A stretch of DNA of 64,000 nt from Lithodes maja (Eukaryota; Arthropoda; Malacostraca; Decapoda; Lithodidae): assembly GCA_037953745.1 (NCBI GenBank), contig JBAKBP010000676.1, positions 186,001 through 250,000 of the forward strand. The letters run 5' to 3'. Under the pieces are notes generated by a model that ran no database searches, was not told the origin of the DNA, and saw nothing but the letters and a program-made list of their open reading frames with translations. Of the stretch, positions 1 to 8,320 are shown piece after piece (positions within the stretch are counted from its first letter, which is position 1; each line of letters begins with the position of its first letter). The position numbers were made by a program, and so were the translations under genes.

Positions 1-456
1 TGAATTGCTGTTCAAAATCCGATACTTACTTCTTACGAGTATCCGAGAAGCATCTAACTTTATCAGAAGATTCCTTGCTCGATGCTCGAGGACTATTGTT
101 TAACGTAACGTAATAGTGCCGATCCGAAGTAGAGGGTGGAGGACTTCTTAAGTTCTTAGTCAAGGGTGGATTACTTCGGCTTCGGCCAACACTATTCTTT
201 GGTGTTGTTGTATTTACTTCTTTGTTTGATTGTTGACCAGACTAGATAACTCCCGTCTTTTTATTAGTCTGTTGTGAAACGCTAGTACCGAGTTCTTGTA
301 TACCCCGTTATAGCAGATAGAACTCTGGAGGGTATTGGTGTTTTTTGTTCGGCTGGCAGTACTCTGGGGTTGGGATCGTGTGTTTCCGTTGTGGCAGCGA
401 GCCATATTCGAGTCCTGTGTGAGAGCCCTAGTGTACCCGAGTGCCCGGTCGTAACA
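1..456 (+). mobile_element. 3' part of an LTR (gypsy-type), cut by window edge
   Basis: The first 456 bases align by eye with the LTR at 63.1-63.58 kb: both share blocks such as ccgata...agcatctaac, agaagattcctt, tagaactctg and ttccgttgt, and both end in gtcgtaaca. The segment is therefore the downstream part of an LTR on the plus strand, ending in the expected CA. The following 200 bases resemble the leader of the right-hand element, with a changed primer-binding region. No coding region follows, so this is a relic. Alignment was by eye, without a computed identity. Confidence 0.6.
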
Positions 457-651
457 GGGTACAGTAGCTCCTGGTGAGTTACTGACTTTACACAACATTT
501 GAAACAGGGTACAGTAGCTCCTGGTGAGTTACTGACTTTACACAACATTTGAAACAGGGTACAGTAGCTCCTGGTGAGTTACTGACTTTACACAACATTT
601 GAAACAGGGTACAGTAGCTCCTGGTGAGTTACTGACTTTACACAACATTTT
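454..651 (+). repeat. 50 bp tandem repeat, four copies
   Basis: The unit starting gggtacagtagctcctggtg recurs at 457, 507, 557 and 607, an exact 50 bp period, and the copies look identical. It sits directly after the LTR end, where the primer-binding site and leader of the element would lie. The repeat therefore amplifies the leader rather than unrelated DNA. Confidence 0.85.
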
Positions 652-702
652 TGGAGATGATTGGAATACCCCAAGGGAGGGAGAGGGCCTTGACCCCAAA
701 CA

Positions 703-899
703 CTAACCTCTTGAGGATTTTGACTCATCGTAACAACATATTTTGGATAGCATTAGACGATTTTATTCATCTTAGAAAGGATCTGTGTCAGAGGCAAACT
801 TGAGTTGGCTTTTACCCCTTACATTCCTAGAGGTCCTTCCTAAACTGCATAACATCTTCTTATGATAGCCAAAATGCGTCATAATCCTGAATGGGTTAA
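703..899. mobile_element. TTAA-type foldback MITE
   Basis: The left end (cctcttgaggattttgac) and the inverted right end (aacccattcaggattatgac) are imperfect inverted repeats. Both arms carry the attagacgatttta / gataagaagatgtt segment seen in other family members at 34.5, 42.9, 43.8 and 57.1 kb. The right flank is TTAA (896-899) and the left flank is CTAA. No transposase is present. TTAA targets are typical of piggyBac-related elements; that assignment is inference. Confidence 0.55.
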
Positions 900-1010
900 G
901 AAGCACTACCCCCAATATAGTATTACACTGATGGCAGGATTTGTGTTGTATATAGTCCTTAGGTCTTTGTGGAGGGCTTGTTAACCTATATAATATATAC
1001 TTTATGTTAC

Positions 1011-1489
1011 TCAGTTACTTGTTCGTCAAGGGGAATCCACGCAATGCGAGCTAAGCTCATTATTATCGCGCCTCCTTAACTGGGAATGTATTGCGTGAAA
1101 TGCATGGTAAGTGTTTTATGTACTGTTGGAATGGCTGTGGATGTGTGTGTAGTCTGTATTTTAGCCAATTGGCTACATCAGAAACGAAGGCTTAGGGTGG
1201 ATCTGTATGGTACCATTCTCACTATAGACGGTACCGTCTCGCCCGAAGGCTTAGGTAGCCATCAGCTTAGGTGAACCATATGATACCCATCTCGCCTTGT
1301 ACCATTTTTGCCAACCCCAGATGGGACGTCACAACGTCGTCCACTTATTCCAGGTACCTATTTACAGCTAGGTGAACTGAGGCTAACACATGAAAGGAGA
1401 CAAGCCCAATTTGTCTCCGCCCGGCCGGGGATTGAACCCCCGACCCCTCGTGTGTGAGACGAGAGCTCTACCTACTAGGCAACGGGCTG
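1011..1489 (-). mobile_element. tRNA-Val-like SINE, copy 1
   Basis: Read on the minus strand this begins with a tRNA-like head. The A box lies in tagtaggtagagc, the anticodon arm CTCGT-CTCACAC-ACGAG reads CAC (Val), and the B box is GGTTCAATCCC. The acceptor stem pairs poorly, so it is not a functional tRNA. The head is followed by a body containing cctagctgtaaataggtacc, a segment I associate with decapod SINEs from memory. The 3' end is at the ctgag boundary shared with copies at 2128 and 5113. Confidence 0.75.
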
Positions 1490-1696
1490 TAAAAACAAGA
1501 TGACATACACGTATTTGAACCAGCGTTTGAACCAGTAACCTGAGTCTGCTAGCTCGGACCGCTCCAGAGAGGCTGTCGGACATCTAACAAAAAGACCAGA
1601 ACATTCCCACTGGAAAGTGTCCGACTTGGGTTTGATCCTGGGTCCCGTGAGAGGGACGCCGGACACTTTCACTCTAGGATATCTTGGATATCTAGG

Positions 1697-1697
<1 letters not shown>
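1490..1697. other. No recognisable feature
   Basis: Unique-looking sequence between a SINE and a microsatellite. I see no open frame with protein-like composition and no inverted repeat. Confidence 0.5.
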
Positions 1698-1731
<34 letters not shown>

Positions 1732-2127
1732 TGTACGTGTGTGTCTGTCTGTGTGTGTTTGTGTCTGTATGCATGCCTTGTTAACATTTATATAATAGAT
1801 ACTTTAAATGTGTGTGTCTGTGAATGATTGTCTGTATGTGTGTGTCTATACGTGTGTGTATGTATGTTTGTGTGTGTCTATATGTGTCTGTCTATACGTG
1901 TGTGGCTGTATGTGTGTGTCTGCATGTGTGTGTCTCTGTGTGTGTGTGTCTGTATGTGTGTATGTCTATATGTGTGTGTCTGTATGTTTGTCTATATGTG
2001 TGTGTCTGTATGTGTGTATGTCTACATGTGTGTGTCTGTATGTGTGTGTCTGCATGTGTGTGGCTGTATGTGTGTGTCTGTATGTGTGTATGTCTATATG
2101 TGTGTGTCTGTATGTTTGTCTATATTC
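1698..2127 (+). repeat. Microsatellite of TGTGTGTCTGTATG-type units
   Basis: Long runs of variants of tgtgtgtctgtatg, tgtctatatg and tgtctgcatg. Long Cys/Val/Tyr open frames cross it only because the repeat lacks stops; they are not genes. The same array continues at 3563-4026, 5084-5112 and 5591-5862, separated by SINE, TRIM and CR1 insertions. Confidence 0.9.
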
Positions 2128-2491
2128 TCAGTTACTTGTTCGTCAAGGGGAATCCACGCAATGCGAGCTAAGCTCATTATTATCGCGCCTCCTTAACTGG
2201 GAATGTATTGCGTGAAATGCATGTTAAGTGTTTTATGTACTGTTGGAATGGCTGTGGATGTGTGTGTAGTCTGTATTTAGCCAATTGGCGACATCGGAAA
2301 CGAAGGCTTAGTGTAATGCCCTCGAAAGTGTCCCGCACCCACAATAATACTAACCCGAGTTGACGTCAGGTATAGCGTAAAATAGTCGGAGATGGTAAGT
2401 CCAATAAACTCATCACGTGATAACACCACGAGACTATCACCTGGTTCTTAAAAATCGGACTAAGGTTGCTATACTTTTAGTACGTCCGTGG

Positions 2492-2556
2492 TAGTACAGT
2501 GGGTTAGCGCGCGGGCCTGGTGGTGATGGTTGGGTCACTAACCAGGGTTCGAACCC
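2492..2556 (+). promoter_or_regulatory. tRNA-like Pol III promoter inside TRIM LTR 1
   Basis: TAGTACAGTGG at 2492-2502 fits the A box consensus TRGYNNARNNG at every position. GGTTCGAACCC at 2546-2556 fits the B box. The spacing is that of a tRNA gene. Surrounding bases resemble a degenerate tRNA with a long variable region. Confidence 0.75.
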
Positions 2557-3045
2557 CACCCAAGGCATCTCAAAACCTGTGGGTTTTTAGGGGGGTTAAA
2601 TTCCCTTCAGAGGTTCGTACCCCGCGCCAGGTACCAGGAAAAGTTGATCCTAAAGGTAGCCTGGGGATATTTCAGGAGACCATGAATTCCCTTCACACCC
2701 AGCATTTCATTGGTGGCAGCGGTGGGATGTGACCAGGTAGCTACGTGGAGCACCCGTCACGCGAACCCTATACCAACAATATTGAGATTGCTGAGGTAAT
2801 ACAGCTACGATACCTTACGACCTTAAAATAGGCTAGGGACTAGCCTAGTTAAAAGAAGGATGTAATGTAATGCCCTCGAAAGTGTCCCGCACCCACAATA
2901 ATACTAACCCGAGTTGACGTCAGGTATAGCGTAAAATAGTCGGAGATGGTAAGTCCAATAAACTCATCACGTGATAACACCACGAGACTATCACCTGGTT
3001 CTTAAAAATCGGACTAAGGTTGCTATACTTTTAGTACGTCCGTGG

Positions 3046-3110
3046 TAGTACAGTGGGTTAGCGCGCGGGCCTGGTGGTGATGGTTGGGTCACTAACCAGG
3101 GTTCGAACCC
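3046..3110 (+). promoter_or_regulatory. tRNA-like Pol III promoter inside TRIM LTR 2
   Basis: The same A box (3046-3056) and B box (3100-3110) recur 554 bp downstream in the second LTR, with identical sequence. Confidence 0.75.
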
Positions 3111-3562
3111 CACCCAAGGCATCTCAAAACCTGTGGGTTTTTAGGGGGGTTAAATTCCCTTCAGAGGTTCGTACCCCGCGCCAGGTACCAGGAAAAGTTG
3201 ATCCTAAAGGTAGCCTGGGGATATTTCAGGAGACCATGAATTCCCTTCACACCCAGCATTTCACTTAGGGTGGATCTGTATGGTACCATTCTCACTATAG
3301 ACGGTACCGTCTCGCCCGAAGGCTTAGGTAGCCATCAGCTTAGGTGAACCATATGATACCCATCTCGCCTTGTACCATTTTTGCCAACCCCAGATGGGAC
3401 GTCACAACGTCGTCCACTTATTCCAGGTACCTATTTACAGCTAGGTGAACTGAGGCTAACACATGAAAGGAGACAAGCCCAATTTGTCTCCGCCCGGCCG
3501 GGGATTGAACTCCCGACCCCTCGTGTGTGAGACGAGAGCTCTACCTACTTGGCTACGGGCTG

Positions 3563-4026
3563 TTTGTCTATATGTGTGTGTCTGTATGTGTGTGTGTCTC
3601 TTTGTGTGTGTGTCTGAATGTGTATGTCTGTATGTGTGTGTCTGCATGTGTGTGGCTGTATGTGTGTGTCTGTATGTGTGTGTCTGTATGTTTGTCTATA
3701 TGTGTGTGTCTGTATGTGTGTGTGTCTGCATGTGTGTGGCTGTATGTGTGTGTCTGTATGTGTGTGTCTGTGTGTGTGTGTCTGTATGTGTGTATGTCTA
3801 TATGTGTGTGTCTGTGTGTGTGTGTCTGTATGTGTGTGTCTATATGTGTGTATGTCTATATGTGTGTGTCTGTATGTGTGTGTGTCTGTATGTGTGTATG
3901 TCTATATGTGTGTGTCTGTATTTTTGTCTATGTGTGTGTGTCTGTATGTGTGTATGTCTATATGTGTGTGTCTGTATGTGTGTCTGCATGTGTGTGGCTG
4001 TATGTGTGTGTCTGTATGTTTGTGTA
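3563..4026 (+). repeat. TGTGTC microsatellite, continued
   Basis: Continuation of the array at 1698. It ends abruptly at the 5' truncation point of a CR1 fragment. The reading frame that runs from the microsatellite into the RT fragment is an accident of insertion. Confidence 0.9.
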
Positions 4027-5083
4027 CAATCTCAAAATTTGCTGACGATACAAAAATTGCAAATAGCGTACTCTCAAAAGAACAAGTTGACGATATGCAA
4101 CACAATCTAGATAAATTGTCATGTTGGGCCCAAATTTGGCAAATGAGTTTCAATGCGGATAAATGTAAAGTACTACATATCGGATACCTAAATGAGAAAG
4201 CAAACTATTCGATGAATGGCACTCAGCTTAAGAATGTAAACAGAGAAACCGATCTGGGAGTAACAATATCGAGTAACCTAAAACCGAGTCAACAATGTTC
4301 AGAAGTTGTTAAGAAGGCAAACAAAATAATTGGCTTTATAGGCAGGTCATTTGAGCATAAATCCAAAGAAGTTATCCTAACCCTTTACAATTCCTTAGTC
4401 CGCCCTCTTCTGGAATACTGCGTTCAATCCTGGTGCCCTTATTACCAAAAAGATATAAACAAGCTAGAACGAGTTCAACGTAGAGTTACCAAAATGATAC
4501 CTAGCCTAAAGAACAAACCATACGAAGAGCGTCTTAGAGAATTAAATCTATTTCCTTTAACCCAGCGCAGATTAAGAGGCGACTTAATTCAAGTGTTCAA
4601 AATCATCAAAGGCATCGACAATATGAACTGTAGTAAGTACTTCACTATCGACCAATCTAATTACACGCGGGGAAACGGTTGCAAAATTATTGGTAAATCT
4701 TTTAACTCGCACGAATCTAAGAATTTCTTCTTCAATCGAGTTGTCAACTTGTGGAATGGGCTTCCCCGAAACGTTATAGACTCCATCACCGTTGATTCAT
4801 TTAAACTCCGCCTAGACAAATATCTCGCATCAAACCCGCGACTGACTGCGTTTGTAAATGAATAACTTTATTTTATCCCCCCCTCAGTTACTAACCCATC
4901 TGTCCCCTACTAACTTCCTAATCCTGCCACGGACATTAGTTCCAGGGCAGTAATTCCCTTTCCAATGTTCCCTTACCCACTCTAAACCACTGTTTGGACA
5001 CTTGATCCTCAGTGTTTTGGAGGACAAGCAACCTAGAAGGGTCACTGGATCTGTTGTTGCTTGATTTCCTTTGTACTCCTTTG
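4027..5083 (+). mobile_element. 5'-truncated CR1 copy with RT C-terminal fragment
   Basis: From acaatctcaaaatttgctga the sequence matches the full-length CR1 at about 10361-11425 with few differences. The retained frame (4029-4865) starts just before the FADDTK catalytic motif and runs open to the normal stop, encoding the palm remnant, thumb and C-terminal region. The 3' UTR is also retained and ends in ctttgtactcctttgt, the short terminal repeat of this element. Microsatellite lies on both sides. It lacks the endonuclease and most of RT, so it is a dead copy from 5'-truncated target-primed reverse transcription. A small replacement is seen in the 3' UTR relative to the full element (cacggacattagttcc versus cacgttagtggc). 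Confidence 0.9.
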
Positions 5084-5112
5084 TCTATATGTGTATGTCT
5101 GTATGTGTGTTA

Positions 5113-5590
5113 CTCAGTTACTTGTTCGTCAAGGGGAATCCACGCAATGCGAGCTAAGCTCATTATTATCGCGCCTCCTTAACTGGGAATGTATTGCGTG
5201 AAATGCATGTTAAGTGTTTTATGTACTGTTGGAATGGCTGTGGATGTGTGTGTAGTCTGTATTTAGCCAATTGGCGACATCGGAAACGAAGGCTTAGGGT
5301 GGATCTGTATGGTACCATTCTCACTATAGACGGTACCGTCTCGCCCGAAGGCTTAGGTAGCCATCAGCTTAGGTGAACCATATGATACCCATCTCGCCTT
5401 GTACCATTTTTGCCAACCCCAGATGGGACGTCACAACGTCGTCCACTTATTCCAGGTACCTATTTACAGCTAGGTGAACTGAGGCTAACACATGAAAGGA
5501 GACAAGCCCAATTTGTCTCCGCCCGGCCGGGGATTGAACCCCCGACCCCTCGTGTGTGAGACGAGAGCTCTACCTACTAGGCTACGGGCT
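5113..5590 (-). mobile_element. tRNA-Val-like SINE, copy 3
   Basis: Full-length copy with the same ends and the same tRNA-Val(CAC)-like head as copy 1. It is inserted in the TG-rich microsatellite, which flanks it on both sides. Confidence 0.8.
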
Positions 5591-5862
5591 GTGTGTCTGT
5601 ATGTGTGTGGCTGTATGTGTGTGTCTGTATGTGTGTGTCTGTATGTTTGTCTGTATGTGTGTGTCTGTATGTGTGTGTGTCTGCATGTGTGTGGCTGTAT
5701 GTGTGTGTCTGTATGTGTGTGTGTGTGTGTGTCTGTATGTGTGTATGTCTATATGTGTGTGTCTGTATGTGTGTGTCTGTATGTGTGTGTCTATATGTGT
5801 GTGTCTATATATGTGTGTCTGTATGTGTATGTCTGTATGTGTGTGTTTGTTTATGTGTGTAA
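5591..5862 (+). repeat. TGTGTC microsatellite, last block
   Basis: Variants of tgtgtgtctgtatg, ending at about 5862 where CR1-type leader sequence begins. Confidence 0.9.
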
Positions 5863-7184
5863 TTGTATTTTCCCTACCCCGTGCTACCGCCAGACGCTGC
5901 AGACGCTCTGTCAACGCTCTCACGATATCGATCATAATTTGAGTATTAACTACTCATCCTCTTCATTCTTGTGCATGAAAGGTGGTTAAGAGCACGTTTA
6001 ACCATCCTGTAGCTTAGTAAGCAACACTGCACGATATTTCGCTGTGTATTGACTGATAAACTTTGTGTTTATCACAAGACTCCTGCTCGGACAGGGCGCC
6101 ACTAGCGCCATCTATTGTTTTGTTTTGCTTTGTAAACAAACGCTCTCTTATTACTATTTTATATAAAATCGTAGCCCCTAATTTTACCCATTACCTACTG
6201 TAGTAAGTATCTATTTAACTGCATTGTATGTAAGTAAAGCTTTGCATATTAATTTGCTAATAAACAATATTGTTTGCTAACTAACCTGCCTACAGAGACT
6301 AACGCCGACGCCATTTTGTAAACAAACCTTTTGGGGGGATTATACATTAAATTCCAGCAAATTTTGTACCAAATTTAAGTGCATTCATTTATCTTTTCCC
6401 CCTAGATATATTCTTGACTTTTTCTCCTCAGACTGATTTTACTTTAAGCTAAGGGTGGTATTTGTACAAACTAACCTAGCCTAACCCAACCTGCCAAGCT
6501 TTTGACCTAACCCAAACCTAGCCTAGCCTATAGCCAGCCAATCTGTTTTATTATTAACTCTTGTAGATATTGTATTTAGTATCCTACTGTAGCTATACAG
6601 TATATATCTGTAATTTTAGTTGTTGCTTGCACGTTCTTGTGCAAGTACCGTTCTTATCAGTACCTTTGACTGATACACTTTTTTTTATCTAAAAAGAGTA
6701 GGCTACTGCTTTACTAGGCTACAGTGACACCAGGTCCATCTGTTGACACAGTATATTAACCCCTTGTGTGCAGTCACACTTTATTTTTATATAATCTCTA
6801 TTTGGTGAATTGTATAGTTAGTTACATATTCTGTTATACATATATTTGTTTAAGGTTAGGTTATCACACCTGGTAGCCTATTTCTGCGAATTTCAATTTT
6901 ATTATTTTCGGTTAGGCTATTCAACGCTGGTAGCCTATTATTGCGTATTTCAATTTATAAAAAAAACTTTTGGTTAGGCTATCGCCCCTGGAAGCCTAAT
7001 TCTGCGTATCTCAACATTTTTGTTTTCGGTTAGGCTATCACCCCTGATAACCTATTTCTGCGTATTTCAGCATATTTGTTTTCGGTTGAAGTGATTGAAG
7101 TGTTTTTAAAGTGAGTGAAGTGTTTTAAAGTGAGTGAATTGTTTTTTAAGTGAGTGAAGTGATCTGAAGAAAGTGACTGTCACC
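5863..7184 (+). other. Probable 5' UTR/promoter region of the CR1 element
   Basis: There is no protein-like frame. Sequence leads into ORF1 without another recognisable element, so I take it as CR1 5' UTR plus possible flank. The true 5' end cannot be set without another copy. The last part (7090-7165) repeats aagtgagtgaagtg-type units. Confidence 0.45.
6855..7085 (+). repeat. Four-fold ~58 bp repeat in CR1 leader
   Basis: Blocks starting gttagg(c/t)tat and continuing cctggtagcctatttctgcg start at 6855, 6911, 6973 and 7029. They are diverged tandem copies with spacers of slightly different length. Tandem monomers upstream of ORF1 are known as promoter units in some LINEs; a promoter role here is inference. 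Confidence 0.7.
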
Positions 7185-8222
7185 ATGCCTCGCGCTTGTG
7201 CGAACTGCGCCGGTAGGTTTGGTGAGTCCATGTTTGCTACTATCGATCGTCAAGACTGCCGGCTCTGCCAACAACGAGAGAATTTTACAGTGAAATTAGA
7301 TGAAGCCTACAACAAGATCAACGTCCTCACCATGAAGCTGGAATCACTCCAAGAGTTTGTAACACTCAACGTTGGAGTACCACAAACTTCAATTGTCACC
7401 GCAACTCCAGCAGCCACCAACGCCCCAACGTCAACTGCCAACAATTCAACGCCTACAGTAGCCACTTCAGCTGATGTATCCGATACTCAAGATACAAATA
7501 GTGACTCTCTTCCCCCTCAAGACAACTTCCGTGTCGTGAGGAACAACGTTTGCCCCAAGACCAGGAAACACATACCGATTACCGAGTGTCAAAACCGTTT
7601 CCAGATACTCGCAGACTCAGATGACGAAGAGGAAATAGAAGAAGTCCGGCTCGTGGGAGACTCGATGATACGTGGTCAGCTCACAGAGTTTTGCGCCAGG
7701 GCACCTAAGACCAGGAAGCGTTTTTGTATCCCTGGTGGTGGTGTGGATGACGTAGTTGCAGCAGTTGACGAAGTATCAAAGCTGGCCCCTGCTAATACAA
7801 TGTACGTCATCCACGTTGGATCCAACGATGTGCAGCGAACCCGGTCGGAAGATTTGCTTTTAAAGTACCAGCAGCTGATCAAGTCGTTTAAGGAGAAGTC
7901 ATCAAGGATCATCGTCTCAGGAATCGTCCCCCGGCTCGGTGTAGAGAGCCGATTTTACAACATAGCCACCAGCACAAATCGTTGTCTAGCAAACCTCTGC
8001 AGGAAGGAGAACGTGGGATTCGTCGACACCTGGGACAATTTCTACTACGATGACTATTTGTTTTCGGACGATGGAGTTCATCTGAACCAGGTGGGAGCAG
8101 CACGTTTTGGGCGTCTTCTCAACGATGCGGTGAAGGATTTTCGGAGAAGAAATCGACTCAGCACAGGACAACCAGGAAGGAGGACCGAAGACAGCGAGGA
8201 CGGCAACCTACAAAGGAATTAA
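7185..8222 (+). CDS. CR1 ORF1: zinc finger plus SGNH esterase
   Basis: 345 codons from the ATG at 7185 (caccATG, a good eukaryotic context; an upstream GTG in frame is not a credible start). The N-terminus has a CX2C...CX2C cluster (Cys 5, 8, 25, 28) resembling the PHD-like finger of CR1 ORF1. A predicted coiled-coil stretch follows at about 35-65, then a Thr/Ser/Ala-rich linker and an acidic patch near 145. Residues about 155-320 form a GDSL/SGNH hydrolase-like domain: GDSM with nucleophile Ser160, GSND at 212-215, and a terminal DDGVHLN giving Asp296 and His299. Such esterase domains are characteristic of CR1-clade ORF1 proteins, which bind RNA and may act at membranes. All catalytic residues are present and there is no frameshift. 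It sits 98 bp upstream of ORF2's first ATG. Confidence 0.9.
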   Translation: MPRACANCAGRFGESMFATIDRQDCRLCQQRENFTVKLDEAYNKINVLTMKLESLQEFVTLNVGVPQTSIVTATPAATNAPTSTANNSTPTVATSADVSDTQDTNSDSLPPQDNFRVVRNNVCPKTRKHIPITECQNRFQILADSDDEEEIEEVRLVGDSMIRGQLTEFCARAPKTRKRFCIPGGGVDDVVAAVDEVSKLAPANTMYVIHVGSNDVQRTRSEDLLLKYQQLIKSFKEKSSRIIVSGIVPRLGVESRFYNIATSTNRCLANLCRKENVGFVDTWDNFYYDDYLFSDDGVHLNQVGAARFGRLLNDAVKDFRRRNRLSTGQPGRRTEDSEDGNLQRN

Positions 8223-8320
8223 ATACTAATCCGTCAAGAACCGCGAATTTGGATAAATCTCCACCAACACGACCCAAATTCAAAACCGTCAGGGATAACG
8301 ACCGAGGACCGAGGACAGCC

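Larger units (their letters stand above)
2312..3263 (+). mobile_element. TRIM: 952 bp non-coding LTR retroelement
   Basis: Two direct repeats of exactly 398 bp (2312-2709 and 2866-3263) look identical and each begins TGTAATGCC and ends CATTTCA, i.e. TG...CA. They enclose only 156 bp with no coding capacity. The internal region opens with a primer-binding-site-like TGGTGGCAGCGGTGGGAT at 2711 and closes with a purine-rich aaaagaaggatgtaa just before the second repeat. The five bases CTTAG flank both ends (2307-2311 and 3264-3268), as expected for integrase-mediated insertion. This is a terminal-repeat retrotransposon in miniature that must use enzymes supplied in trans. The strand is assigned from the primer-binding site and purine tract. 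The LTR also holds a tRNA-like Pol III promoter, listed separately. Confidence 0.88.
2128..3562 (-). mobile_element. tRNA-Val-like SINE, copy 2, split by a TRIM
   Basis: The SINE sequence runs 2128-2311 and resumes at 3264-3562. The join falls within cgaaggcttag/cttagggtgg and matches the uninterrupted copies at 1011 and 5113. Microsatellite flanks both sides, so the SINE inserted into the TG-rich array before the TRIM entered the SINE. Confidence 0.8.
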